A stretch of 64,000 nt of DNA from Gammaproteobacteria bacterium HGW-Gammaproteobacteria-15 (GCA_002840125.1 PGZF01000001.1:372001-436000), one strand, 5' to 3'; shown: positions 36,484-43,527, counted from the stretch's first letter. The notes: a model not told the origin generated them from the sequence alone. Numbers and translations: made by a program.

Positions 36484-36903
36484 CTAGTCTTCGTCTGCAA
36501 ACCAGGCACAACCAACTACCCCTTTTATTATTACAATTACACCAGTATCGAAAGTTGCTTCGGTAGCCGGTGACCATGATGGACCAACATTTGGGTTTGT
36601 TCGAGGTTTGCCGTACTCATCATTGGTATAGAATCTGGCCTCATCTCCGAAATTACATACGAACTCGACTGCCAAGTTTTTAGCCCTTTCGGAAGACATG
36701 ATTTTTACGCTATAGGCCATATCTTTATGGAGAACGTTCTTTAAAACTTCTATAGCCTCAGCACGTTCGATCTCTTCATAGATTCCGCTTTCATTCGAAA
36801 GGCCAAATAGTTCGGCAGCTGACTCTACAGACTCCACCTTTGCCTCTTTGATCCCAGCGATGCAACTACCTCGCGCTTTCTGAATTTTCTTGTATATGTC
36901 CAT
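36484..36903 (-). CDS. Cassette protein of unknown function
   Basis: About 139 residues from ATG at 36903 (MDIYKKIQKARGSCIAG), chosen over 36930 because AGAGG stands just before it. The N-terminal 75 residues are charged helices; the C-terminal part is beta-rich with TNPNVGPSWSPATEATFDTGVIVIIKG. No signal peptide or membrane segment. The C-terminal pattern suggests a small soluble enzyme-like or immunity-like domain, but I cannot name it. Confidence 0.65.
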   Translation of the reverse strand: MDIYKKIQKARGSCIAGIKEAKVESVESAAELFGLSNESGIYEEIERAEAIEVLKNVLHKDMAYSVKIMSSERAKNLAVEFVCNFGDEARFYTNDEYGKPRTNPNVGPSWSPATEATFDTGVIVIIKGVVGCAWFADED

Positions 36904-36972
36904 GTGCCTCTGGGGTGTGTTCTTACCCATAAAAAGTAAAACAGATTTTGTACCTAAACTTTCTCGACAGCC

Positions 36973-37047
36973 AGCTAACGCCGCAAGCAGCGGCGAGCGT
37001 TAGCGAGTCCAGCACCGAAGGTGCGATGCTGACTTGCCTTGTTATGT
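36973..37047 (-). repeat. attC site f
   Basis: AGCTAAC (36973-36979) and GTTATGT (37041-37047), 75 bases, with gcaccgaaggtgc at the centre of the palindrome. Confidence 0.88.
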
Positions 37048-37293
37048 TTTTGCTGGATTAGATTCGGCATCAGTTGCAGCGCTTTTGGTATTCTTTTTGA
37101 TTAAATAAGAAAATAACCAAGCAATTGGTAACGCTAATATTATGCCTAGTACAGCACCCGAAATTAAGCTAGCAAAAAAACCAGCTACGCCAAGAGATGC
37201 CTGCTGTGAGTTAACCCCTTTGATTAGCGGCCAAAGACCTGCTAAGACCCCTGCAACTGTACCAAACAGCATCCGACCAATAAGTTCTTCCAA
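37042..37293 (-). CDS. Small two-helix membrane protein, cassette gene
   Basis: An 83-residue protein with two membrane segments (MLFGTVAGVLAGLWPLI and ISGAVLGIILALPIAWLFSYLI) and a charged C-terminus SAATDAESNPAKT that is encoded at the attC edge. Glycine-rich helices suggest tight packing. No family recognised. Confidence 0.65.
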   Translation of the reverse strand: MEELIGRMLFGTVAGVLAGLWPLIKGVNSQQASLGVAGFFASLISGAVLGIILALPIAWLFSYLIKKNTKSAATDAESNPAKT

Positions 37294-37315
37294 AACTCAA
37301 TGCTCCAAATTAAAA

Positions 37316-37370
37316 ACATAACGCTCAAAGCAGCTGCGCGGTACGCGTCGGCTGCCTTTGCTTGTTATGT
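37316..37370 (-). repeat. attC site g
   Basis: ACATAAC (37316-37322) and GTTATGT (37364-37370) around gctgcgcggtacgcgtcggc. Nearly identical to site o at 42987-43041. Confidence 0.92.
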
Positions 37371-37778
37371 TTTTAATACCACCCCAACGTTGAGGTAGTA
37401 TTGGTTAATTAATTTCCAGCGTTGTTCAGCTGCTTGCGAAAACTCTTCGCGCCAGTCAACACATTCACTGAAATATTTATCCGATGCAAAACACAAGAAC
37501 TTGTCTATTTCAGTCGCTTCGAAGCCGACACCAAAGCTTTCAATGTGTTTTCGATAATTATCAATAATTTTCAGCGAGTTGAAATCACCAGCAAGCTTTA
37601 GAGCCCTTAAGACTAGAGGATACCATTCCATACTGTGTGTAAAAAAATGATCCCAGCCTTCCAAATCAGCTATTGATTCTAAGTACGCCACCGCGAAAAT
37701 GGGCCACTCTTGTTCCGAAAGTTTGGTTTCATCGCTAATCCCTTTATCAAGGATTTCATCAACAGTTAGAGATTGCAT
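37365..37778 (-). CDS. Soluble helical cassette protein of unknown function
   Basis: A 137-residue, acidic, mostly helical protein. The pattern SEQEWPIFAVAYLESIADLEGWDHFFTHSMEWYPLVLRALKLAG (read in parts) recalls DMP19/DUF4375-like proteins, in which a similar GF-QFF segment occurs. This similarity is weak. No signal peptide or membrane segment. Confidence 0.6.
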   Translation of the reverse strand: MQSLTVDEILDKGISDETKLSEQEWPIFAVAYLESIADLEGWDHFFTHSMEWYPLVLRALKLAGDFNSLKIIDNYRKHIESFGVGFEATEIDKFLCFASDKYFSECVDWREEFSQAAEQRWKLINQYYLNVGVVLKT

Positions 37779-37788
37779 AGCTCCTCAA

Positions 37789-37830
37789 ACATAACGTCGC
37801 AATCACGCGCCTGTCGCGTGCATTGCTTTG
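37789..37830 (-). repeat. attC site h, left part (split by IS)
   Basis: ACATAAC at 37789-37795 followed by the palindrome cgcaatcacgcgc/gcgtgcattgc. The rest of the site, GTTAGGC, is at 39488-39494 on the far side of the insertion sequence. Joined, they make a normal attC for the ankyrin-like cassette. Confidence 0.88.
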
Positions 37831-37907
37831 ATACTCATTGAGCCTTCTCCCCAGCCCAGCCATTTGGCTAAGCTGGAAGGCGACCAAACCAAAAAGGAGA
37901 AGACCCA

Positions 37908-39021
37908 ATGAAATTTTATACTACACAACATCCGTACTATTGTGGAATTGATTTGCATGCACGCTCTTTGTACGTCTGTATTCTCGATGCAGCCGGTGAA
38001 AGCATCTTACACCGCGAAATCAAAGCATTGCCAGAACCTTTGTTCGATTTATTATCACCTTACATCGGCAATATTGTTGTTGGCGTTGAATGCATGCACT
38101 GTTGGTACTGGGTCAGCGACTTTTGTGCTGAACACGGTATCGATTTTATTCTCGGCCATGCGCTGTATATGACAAATTCTTCTGGAAAGAATTTGAACAG
38201 CTTTAGCTGGCCCGAAGGGAAAAGTACAGGACGTACTTTTCAATGCGATTCATGGCGGCAAAGCCAAAAATGATCGCATTGACTCCTATAAAATCGCCCA
38301 TCTTATCCGTGGTGGTAACTTCCCTCTGGCCTATGTTTATCCGCCTGAAATGCGCGCTGCCCGTGACCTGCTTCGACGTCGCACCCGCATCGTCCGCCAC
38401 GGTGCAGATTTAAAAGCACATGTCAACAACACCACCAGCCAATACAATTTACCGCCAAATAATCTGAACTTACGCTATGACTTTGCCCGGGAGGCCATGC
38501 GAAACCGTTTTGATGATGACTGTGTGCAACGCAATATCGACCTCGACCTTAATATCATCGCGTTTTACAAGCACGAACTCAGCTCCGTTGAATGTTTTAT
38601 TGAAAAACATGCTAAACATCATAGCGGTAGTGACTATCACATCCTCACCAGCTTTCCTGGGATTGGCCGCATTCTGGCACTCACCATTCTGTATGAGATT
38701 GGTGATATCGCCCGCTTTAACACGGTACAGGACTTTGCGTCATACAGCCGTTTGATTAAGTGCAAAGCCGAATCGGCCGGTAAAACTTACGGCACTCAGG
38801 GCAATAAGATTGGCAATGCCCATTTAAAGTGGGCCTTCGGTGAGATTGCTGTGCTTTATCTGCGCGGTAACGATAAAGCCAAATCTTATTTGCTCAAACT
38901 ACAAAAGCGTATGAGCAAAGCCAAAGCACTGTCCGCTCTGGCGCATAAAGTGGGTCGCTGCGTGTATTACATGCTGAAGAATCAGAAGGTGTTCGATGAA
39001 AAGCGTTTCTTAGCCGGTTAA
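37908..39021 (+). pseudogene. IS110-family transposase, disrupted by a 70 bp repeat
   Basis: Two frames together make a DEDD transposase of about 347 residues. Part 1 (37908-38171) has YCGIDLHARSLYVCILD and VVGVECMHCWYWV, giving the first Asp and the Glu. Part 2 (from 38242) has KNDRIDSYKIAHLIRGG and the C-terminal domain SFPGIGRILALTILYEIGD (helix-hairpin-helix) and the Ser-region FASYSRLIK. Between them a 70-base insert (38172-38241) shifts the frame by +1, so the first frame stops at 38273. The gene would be intact without it. Start ATG is preceded by AAGGAGAAG. Confidence 0.92.
38172..38241 (+). repeat. Two-hairpin repeat, copy R2, inserted in transposase
   Basis: Hairpin 1 at 38173-38195: stem CAAATTCTT/AAGAATTTG, loop CTGGA. 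Hairpin 2 at 38219-38241: stem GAAAAGTAC/GTACTTTTC, loop AGGAC. The linker between them (AACAGCTTTAGCTGGCCCG) matches that of copy R1 at 45797-45865 with few changes. Its removal restores the transposase frame, so its boundaries are set by function. Confidence 0.88.
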
Positions 39022-39488
39022 GTCGCGGGACAAGGTGAGCTGAACGTCTAACTGGAACACCATGGCTGATGCTCAGATGATGGTTGGGTAACCCTTAGCA
39101 ATAAGCTGAATCACCCGCCTTCTGGCACACTGCCGTAACCAGGTTGCTTTGATTAGACACTTTGCCGCCGCGCATTTACCATCAGCAAGATGGTTTGCAC
39201 CTGTGCTGAGCCTGAAACTAACTGGCTTTAAGCCCGACGTCTTGAATAGCGCCAGCGACAGGTTAACCGATGAATGTCTGGTGCCCCTGCTGTGGGCAAG
39301 GATGCTCAAATCAGCAGGCGCTCATTGAGCATGAGATAAGGGAGCCCCGATATGTGTTTGTTGCAGGCTATCGCCTGGCAACCATGATGACAGATGAAGC
39401 AGTCTATCTTGCTGATGGACAAGAGCCTGGCCGCTGACGCGGCCAGAAGAGCGGTTTTACCTATTGACTCCGAGAAGGCTCATATGTG
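39022..39488 (+). ncRNA. Candidate bridge/seek RNA region of the IS1111 element
   Basis: 467 bases after the transposase stop contain no gene. In IS1111 elements this region encodes the guide RNA that pairs with target and element ends. Matches seen: TTGCTTTG-A-TTAG at 39144-39156 equals the rebuilt attC target TTGCTTTG|TTAG; CTCATTGAGC at 39321-39330 equals the left end 37834-37843; ATATGTGTT at 39350-39358 equals the right end plus target at 39482-39490. RNA limits and folding are not determined. Confidence 0.6.
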
Positions 39489-39923
39489 TTAGGCATTTTC
39501 GACAAGCCCTCTAAGCTGCTCAGCACATTCAATGCCAGCAGTAGCTATAAGGAAGCGTAAGTCGTCTGCGTGCGCCTCGGTTGCAATAAGCGGTCTCTTC
39601 CAGCGATCTACCTTATACTTAGCCCCTGAGAATAAACTGCTCCATACCATTTTGACGGCAGCATCTGCAGCAATTGGCTCGTACTCGGTGGATGTAGTCA
39701 TCGCCAGGTAATTTTTCAGATATTTAATTGCATCCACCCTATTGATATCGCAGCCCATAATCCTCGCTGCCCGGGAAAACGTAACAACATTTCCCGTTTT
39801 CTCAGCCCACTCTATTGGCAGCCAGCCATTCTCGCGCTGCCAGATCAGCTCGGGATTGGTCGAAACTACTTTCTCAATAGCTTTGTGGTCGTGCGCAACA
39901 ATCGCCCTCGTGAGCTCAGTCAT
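39489..39923 (-). CDS. Ankyrin-like cassette protein
   Basis: A 144-residue protein. The first 75 residues look like about two ankyrin repeats (HDHKAIEKVVSTNPELIWQRENGWLPIEWAEKTGN, read in parts). The C-terminal part is a helical pair (DDLRFLIATAGIECAEQLRG). No signal peptide. Its stop codon overlaps the GTTAGGC core of the split attC. The IS separates it from the rest of the array and lies downstream of it. Confidence 0.7.
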   Translation of the reverse strand: MTELTRAIVAHDHKAIEKVVSTNPELIWQRENGWLPIEWAEKTGNVVTFSRAARIMGCDINRVDAIKYLKNYLAMTTSTEYEPIAADAAVKMVWSSLFSGAKYKVDRWKRPLIATEAHADDLRFLIATAGIECAEQLRGLVENA

Positions 39924-39929
39924 ATATTT

Positions 39930-40007
39930 GCCTAACGCCCGCCATAAACGGCGCGAGGAACGAGCGTCCGGCGACCGCAGGGAGCGAATTTAATGGCTTG
40001 GTTAAGC
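39930..40007 (-). repeat. attC site i
   Basis: GCCTAAC (39930-39936) and GTTAAGC (40001-40007), 78 bases, inner cgcccgccataaacggcgcg / cgaatttaatggcttg halves. Confidence 0.88.
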
Positions 40008-40382
40008 ATTCTTCTCATTAGTGAGCTCCTCATACCAATTTCGTTGGTTCTCAGGGAGCATAATAGGGACACCAAATTGTATGCGGCTAACTTTAGTATC
40101 CTTTGAGGTGGCCTCACCTTTTAGATCAGCGCCAATTCCCGCTATTTTCAAGCCACCGCCACCAGAAGTTGTATCACTCGACTCGACAGTCACAGCAACA
40201 TCGAAATCTATTATTGTTGATTTGAGGCGAGCACTACTCGAAACCCTAGAATTTTTTGGGTAATCGTGGCCTCCATCCCCGCCAGGGACAACAAACGCAC
40301 CAACGCCTTCGGCGTCTTGTGCTTTCTTCACTCCTGAAAGCACATTGACGAGAACTGATTTTACGAACTCATCTAGTTCCAT
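40002..40382 (-). CDS. Cassette protein, possible trypco2-like domain
   Basis: A 126-residue protein. An N-terminal amphipathic helix (MELDEFVKSVLVNVLSGVKKAQ) is followed by a glycine-rich loop and a beta-rich half, IIDFDVAVTVESSDTTSGGGG and SRIQFGVPIMLP. The alternating pattern with FDVAVTV and a final RI-F-VPI-LP strand resembles small conserved proteins of the trypco2 type, some of which sit beside conflict-system proteases. The match is weak. No signal peptide. Confidence 0.65.
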   Translation of the reverse strand: MELDEFVKSVLVNVLSGVKKAQDAEGVGAFVVPGGDGGHDYPKNSRVSSSARLKSTIIDFDVAVTVESSDTTSGGGGLKIAGIGADLKGEATSKDTKVSRIQFGVPIMLPENQRNWYEELTNEKNA

Positions 40383-40407
40383 TTTTATCTCCGAAATTGT
40401 TATTGAT

Positions 40408-40479
40408 GCTTAACGCGTTGCTCACCGGAAAATTGGGAGCGCCAGCGAGTAATTTTTCCGGTGCAGTAATTTGTTAGCA
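40408..40479 (-). repeat. attC site j
   Basis: GCTTAAC (40408-40414) and GTTAGCA (40473-40479) with ccggaaaatt / aatttttccgg arms. It belongs to ORF-less cassette A. Confidence 0.88.
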
Positions 40480-40761
40480 GCAAACACCGAACTTTCGCGG
40501 CTTGCCGCCACGCGATGTTGACCGAAGCCACTGCACTATTAATTAAAAATCTAACCAGCCAGGTGCGATACAACGAACTGGCTGGAACCTTAAAACTTGC
40601 TTTAAGCGGAGCCAATGCACCAAAAGAACAACGCTGCCGCTCTAGCCGCCAGCGACTAACCCACAAACTGGCGCACTTTACGTTTTGGCTTTGCCGCTAT
40701 GAAAACAGGACGCGAGCAAAGCAAGAACAAAAAACCTATACAGCCACAACAACCCGAAAGC
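40480..40761 (-). other. ORF-less integron cassette A
   Basis: About 280 bases between attC j and attC k hold no gene on the cassette strand with a start and ribosome site. An 87-residue frame on the plus strand is not credited because the homologous cassette B has stops in the same frame. Shared blocks with B (43042-43320) include ccgaact-t-cgcggcttgccgc, taattaaaaa, cagccag-tgcgata, gaacaacgct and acgcgagcaaagc. A non-coding RNA or promoter role is possible. Confidence 0.7.
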
Positions 40762-40851
40762 TGCTAACGCCCCGCTAAACGGCGAGCGTTAGCGAGTCCG
40801 GTGGAGGCCACGCTTTTTGTGGCCGGAACGAATTTTAGCGGTTTGTTATGT
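40762..40851 (-). repeat. attC site k
   Basis: TGCTAAC (40762-40768) and GTTATGT (40845-40851), 90 bases, with a ggaggccacg/tgtggcc hairpin at the centre. Confidence 0.9.
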
Positions 40852-40861
40852 TTTTGCTGAC

Positions 40862-41233
40862 TCACCTTGCTAAATCCCTATAAACGAAATACCTGAAAAA
40901 AAATGCCTGTAATACTGGCGCTAAACTAAAAAGGACTGGGCCGTCATTAAACAAAGCAAGCATTAAAAATATAACAGGCAAAACCAAATAATAGAAAAAT
41001 GAACCATTAGTATATTTACAAGCTAACCAGTGAATCGGAAAGCCGATTAAGAGCCACCCGATTATTGAAATTAGTATATATACGCCAATGTATAAAAAGA
41101 AAAAAACGAGCAAACCAACAACATCATTAAGCGACTTAGGGAAAAGCCCCGTGAATAACGCTAAAAATGCGATAATCAAACCGACAAAAAGAATACTCTT
41201 TACTACAGCGCTATCCCAGTCACCGAGATTCAA
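40862..41233 (-). CDS. Four-helix membrane protein, cassette gene
   Basis: A 123-residue hydrophobic protein with about four membrane segments (VVKSILFVGLIIAFLALFTGL, VGLLVFFFLYIGVYILISII, FFYYLVLPVIFLMLALF, LAPVLQAFFFRYFV). The end is FVYRDLAR. No family recognised; its size resembles small phage-defence or transport-like membrane cassettes. Confidence 0.65.
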   Translation of the reverse strand: MNLGDWDSAVVKSILFVGLIIAFLALFTGLFPKSLNDVVGLLVFFFLYIGVYILISIIGWLLIGFPIHWLACKYTNGSFFYYLVLPVIFLMLALFNDGPVLFSLAPVLQAFFFRYFVYRDLAR

Positions 41234-41251
41234 TTAGAGCTCCCCAAAAAA

Positions 41252-41329
41252 ACATAACGCCCCGCGCATGCGCGCGAACGTGTGAGCGTCGCAGGGGCCG
41301 CAGGCCCAGAATGACGCGGATTGTTAGCT
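41252..41329 (-). repeat. attC site l
   Basis: ACATAAC (41252-41258) and GTTAGCT (41323-41329), 78 bases; inner gcaggggccgcaggccc. Confidence 0.88.
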
Positions 41330-41701
41330 ACCATTGATAAACATATCAATTTGTTCTCTGTGCCAAAATTCTTGTGTTGGACCACAAGCAGTTAACCAAG
41401 TTTTTTCACCGTATCGTCCGAAAACGATATAGTCAGCACCAACAAGCACCGCGCCCTCGCACATAGCGTTGAAACTAGCAGCTGAGGTAAAAACATATTG
41501 GTCCGGTTTGCCTTTGAGCACTTCCTTAACTTGCAACTGGCTTTCAACAACTTCATCTGGTGTAACCGCAGCAGACATTACCCTGCCAATATAAACATAA
41601 TCCGCTTTTTCGAAATCTCGCTTAGTAATAAGATTTGAGCAGGAACATGCGAATGCCGTTCCTGAAATAAGGAATATAGTTATTGCCAGAAAAATTCTCA
41701 T
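41324..41701 (-). CDS. Exported NTR/TIMP-like cassette protein
   Basis: About 125 residues from MRIFLA at 41701. The signal peptide MRIFLAITIFLISGTAFA exposes a mature N-terminus CSCSN, the cysteine start typical of the netrin/TIMP-like (NTR) fold. YVYIGRVMSA and QLQVKEVLKGK continue the OB-fold strands. Further cysteines are Cys79 and Cys104 by rough count. It acts outside the cytoplasm; bacterial NTR-like proteins have no settled role. The alternative reading as a lipoprotein is less likely because the residues before Cys are not a good lipobox. Confidence 0.8.
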   Translation of the reverse strand: MRIFLAITIFLISGTAFACSCSNLITKRDFEKADYVYIGRVMSAAVTPDEVVESQLQVKEVLKGKPDQYVFTSAASFNAMCEGAVLVGADYIVFGRYGEKTWLTACGPTQEFWHREQIDMFINGS

Positions 41702-41714
41702 AACCATCCTGAGT

Positions 41715-41798
41715 AGCTAACGCCGCTAGCACGCGCGGCTTTGTAGTGAAGGCGAAGCCGCAACGGAAAAGCCGTCGCCGTGCCTGGCCTTGTTAAAA
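41715..41798 (-). repeat. attC site m
   Basis: AGCTAAC (41715-41721) and GTTAAAA (41792-41798), 84 bases; the inner part pairs acgcgcggctttg with caacggaaaagccg. Confidence 0.85.
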
Positions 41799-42386
41799 AC
41801 CGATTGCGCCAAGAGTGATACCGACCACCACACCGACAAGACCACCTATCGAATGGTCTTTAATCTTCGACTTCAAGCTATTTCCTTCAGCAACTTCGCT
41901 GTTCAGACTGCTAATGGTCTTTTCTAGCGCTTCAATCATTAAAGTTTGCTTTTCCAAAACGCCAGAAAGGGCGTCAATAGAACTACTTGACGAGCCGACT
42001 AGCGACCTGATTTCCTCTTGTTGCATCACTCTAATGTTCTCGCCGCTTCGTATGTAGGCTCCTGAGTCACAAAAGACAATTTGATCCGATTTTTCGACCC
42101 TTATAACAGCAACATTTAGCACGATACGTGTTTGCTTTATATCGAAAGTTACAACATTAGATGAGCTGAGCATCCCAAGAGCTTTTTCGATTTTTGTCCT
42201 TGCTGAATCAGGATCTACACCATCTATAGTAGAAGAATTACTGACCCCAAGCAGAATCGTCCCACCATCTGTGTTTGCAAATGCAGACACTACTTTTGCG
42301 ATGATGAGTGGAGAGACGTCGGCGCGTAGAAACTCAACGTTTTGATTCTCTCCATGAGACATCATTTCAATAATATTGATTTCCAA
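41793..42386 (-). CDS. AlbA_2 (Schlafen-like) domain membrane protein, cassette gene
   Basis: About 197 residues. TTG at 42386 follows GGAG at 6 bases and is the preferred start; an ATG at 42365 is the alternative. Residues 10-130 are an AlbA_2 domain: NVEFLRADVS, then VVSAFANTDGGTILLGVSN and SGAYIRSGENI. It is followed by a coiled segment (LEKQTLMIEALEKTISSLNSEVAEG) and a C-terminal glycine-rich membrane helix (IGGLVGVVVGITLGAIGF). AlbA_2 proteins often act as ATP-binding or nuclease modules in regulation and defence. Membrane tethering is unusual. Confidence 0.78.
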   Translation of the reverse strand: MEINIIEMMSHGENQNVEFLRADVSPLIIAKVVSAFANTDGGTILLGVSNSSTIDGVDPDSARTKIEKALGMLSSSNVVTFDIKQTRIVLNVAVIRVEKSDQIVFCDSGAYIRSGENIRVMQQEEIRSLVGSSSSSIDALSGVLEKQTLMIEALEKTISSLNSEVAEGNSLKSKIKDHSIGGLVGVVVGITLGAIGF

Positions 42387-42409
42387 TGTGCACTCCGAGT
42401 CTCTTTGGT

Positions 42410-42499
42410 TTTTAACGCAAAGCACACGGGCGACAAAAACGCGCCAGCGGGTTTGGCGTCCCAGCGACCAACGGGAGCGAGTGATGCGCATTGTTAGGT
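42410..42499 (-). repeat. attC site n
   Basis: TTTTAAC (42410-42416, weak box) and GTTAGGT (42493-42499), 90 bases; centre cgccagcgggtttggcgtc. Confidence 0.82.
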
Positions 42500-42982
42500 A
42501 AATGCTGGAATGAGATCACCAAACCCCCAAACAAATGTACCGATGACACCGGTTACAAACTCTGCTTTGATCAAGTTAGCATAAACAATCTTGTTTTGAG
42601 TAAGTTCACTATCAACTGATTCATCTAATTGCAGTGCAAAATTTTCTAGCGATGCCAACTTTTGGTGAGCCTCTGAGTCTCCACTCACTCGCTCAGTACT
42701 GCTTTCGCATAAGTCTTTAAGTTGTTGAGATCTAAAACTAAGAACGCTTTGAACCTCTATAAAGTAATGATTTAGGTAAACCAAAGTTACTGCCACAGCA
42801 ACTAAAATGGCACCTGAGCGGCCGATAGCATTGGAAAAGCCCAAATAGTGAAGTAAAACGCCTAGCGCTAAAATAAAAAATAATGTTAAGTATATAAAGT
42901 TTGAGCTTGTGCAAACTTTTTGAATAGTTCTCAGATATGGATTATCTGGTACTTTTAGGAATTTAGAGTGAAATTGGTTCAT
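42494..42982 (-). CDS. Three-helix membrane protein, cassette gene
   Basis: A 162-residue protein with membrane segments at about 30-48, 56-74 and 138-156 and a soluble helical loop between (SQQLKDLCESSTERVSGDSEAHQKL, read in parts). It sits next to the AlbA_2 cassette, but as cassettes they need not work together. No family recognised. Confidence 0.7.
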   Translation of the reverse strand: MNQFHSKFLKVPDNPYLRTIQKVCTSSNFIYLTLFFILALGVLLHYLGFSNAIGRSGAILVAVAVTLVYLNHYFIEVQSVLSFRSQQLKDLCESSTERVSGDSEAHQKLASLENFALQLDESVDSELTQNKIVYANLIKAEFVTGVIGTFVWGFGDLIPAFT

Positions 42983-42986
42983 ATTT

Positions 42987-43041
42987 ACCTAACGCTCAAA
43001 GCAGCTGCGCGGTACGCGTCGGCTGGCTTTGCTTGTTAGCC
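42987..43041 (-). repeat. attC site o
   Basis: ACCTAAC (42987-42993) and GTTAGCC (43035-43041). Differs from site g at 37316-37370 by only a few bases. It belongs to ORF-less cassette B, the one nearest attI. Confidence 0.92.
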
Positions 43042-43320
43042 GCCTAAACCGAACTTGCGCGGCTTGCCGCACTGGCAAACCTGAACAACGGCACGCTGCT
43101 TTTAATTAAAAACTAAACCAGCCAGCTGCGATACGGCGAGCCAACCGGAACCTATAAAACCATTTAAGCGAAGCCACAAAGAACAACGCTACCTTATTTG
43201 CCGTTTGCAGCAAACCCGCAAACTGGCGAACTTTTATTATTTGGCGCTGCCGCTATAAAAACTAAACGCGAGCAAAGCCGGAATAAAACTACTGACTGAA
43301 ACCGTTAAAACCCGAACACC
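43042..43320 (-). other. ORF-less integron cassette B, first position
   Basis: About 280 bases without a credible gene on either strand, between attC o and attI. It is homologous to cassette A over most of its length but keeps no reading frame in common, so conservation is not at the protein level. Being first in the array it separates any Pc promoter from the coding cassettes. Confidence 0.72.
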
Positions 43321-43400
43321 TGCTAACAGCTTATTCAAAAGATCTAAACCCGCGAGTTGCGTGTTTAAGATCCCGCAAGTTACAAATTAGGATTGAGTTT
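43321..43400. other. attI recombination site region
   Basis: The last cassette junction TGCTAAC (43321-43327) adjoins the segment leading to the integrase gene, so attI lies here by position. CCCGCGAGTTG occurs at 43349-43359 and again at 43476-43486, and may be an accessory repeat. The exact attI limits cannot be read from sequence alone. Confidence 0.7.
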
Positions 43401-43460
43401 ATTCCGCTAGTTAAATGTAAATCAAGCATTTTTATCTTGTAGCAATTATTGAGCCTGAGA

Positions 43461-43485
43461 AACTCGGGTTTTACACCCGCGAGTT
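43461..43485 (+). other. Hairpin upstream of intI
   Basis: AACTC-GGGT pairs with ACCC-GC-GAGTT (2-base bulge), about 60 bases before the integrase start. It overlaps the second CCCGCGAGTTG repeat. Role unknown. Confidence 0.45.
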
Positions 43486-43511
43486 GTTGATAAAAAACTC
43501 AAAGCAAACTA

Positions 43512-43527
43512 CTGTTTATTTAAACAG
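43512..43527 (+). promoter_or_regulatory. LexA box upstream of intI
   Basis: CTGT-TTATTTAA-ACAG matches the LexA consensus CTGT-N8-ACAG exactly and is flanked by TA and TTA as in strong sites. It ends 19 bases before the intI ATG. SOS control of integron integrases is established in other species; here it is inferred from the site. Confidence 0.88.

Larger units (their letters stand above)
37831..39488 (+). mobile_element. IS110-family (IS1111-attC type) insertion sequence
   Basis: About 1658 bases inserted inside attC h, between the conserved core GTTAGGC and the rest of the site. The ends carry subterminal inverted repeats AGCCTTCTC (37841-37849) and GAGAAGGCT (39472-39480), about 10 and 8 bases from the tips, and no target duplication is evident beyond one ambiguous G. 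These are features of the IS1111 branch; the known IS1111-attC group inserts in attC sites. The element holds one broken transposase gene and a 467-base non-coding 3' region. A 70 bp repeat has inserted in it. Confidence 0.9.

Noticed and set aside
38350-39021. Second half of transposase as an independent gene
   Set aside because: Upstream codons from 38242 continue the conserved transposase sequence in the same frame; the apparent ATG at 38350 is internal.
39073-39309. 78-residue minus-strand ORF in the IS 3' region
   Set aside because: It lies in the region expected to encode guide RNA and shows no protein-like pattern or ribosome site.
40515-40778. 87-residue plus-strand ORF in ORF-less cassette A
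   Set aside because: Homologous cassette B has TAA stops in the same frame, there is no ribosome site, and the composition is basic and low in structure. Treated as chance.
33800-43330. Regular spacing of similar sites suggestive of CRISPR
   Set aside because: The sites are imperfect palindromes of 52-117 bases with GTTRRRY-type ends separated by genes, so they are attC sites of an integron, not CRISPR repeats.
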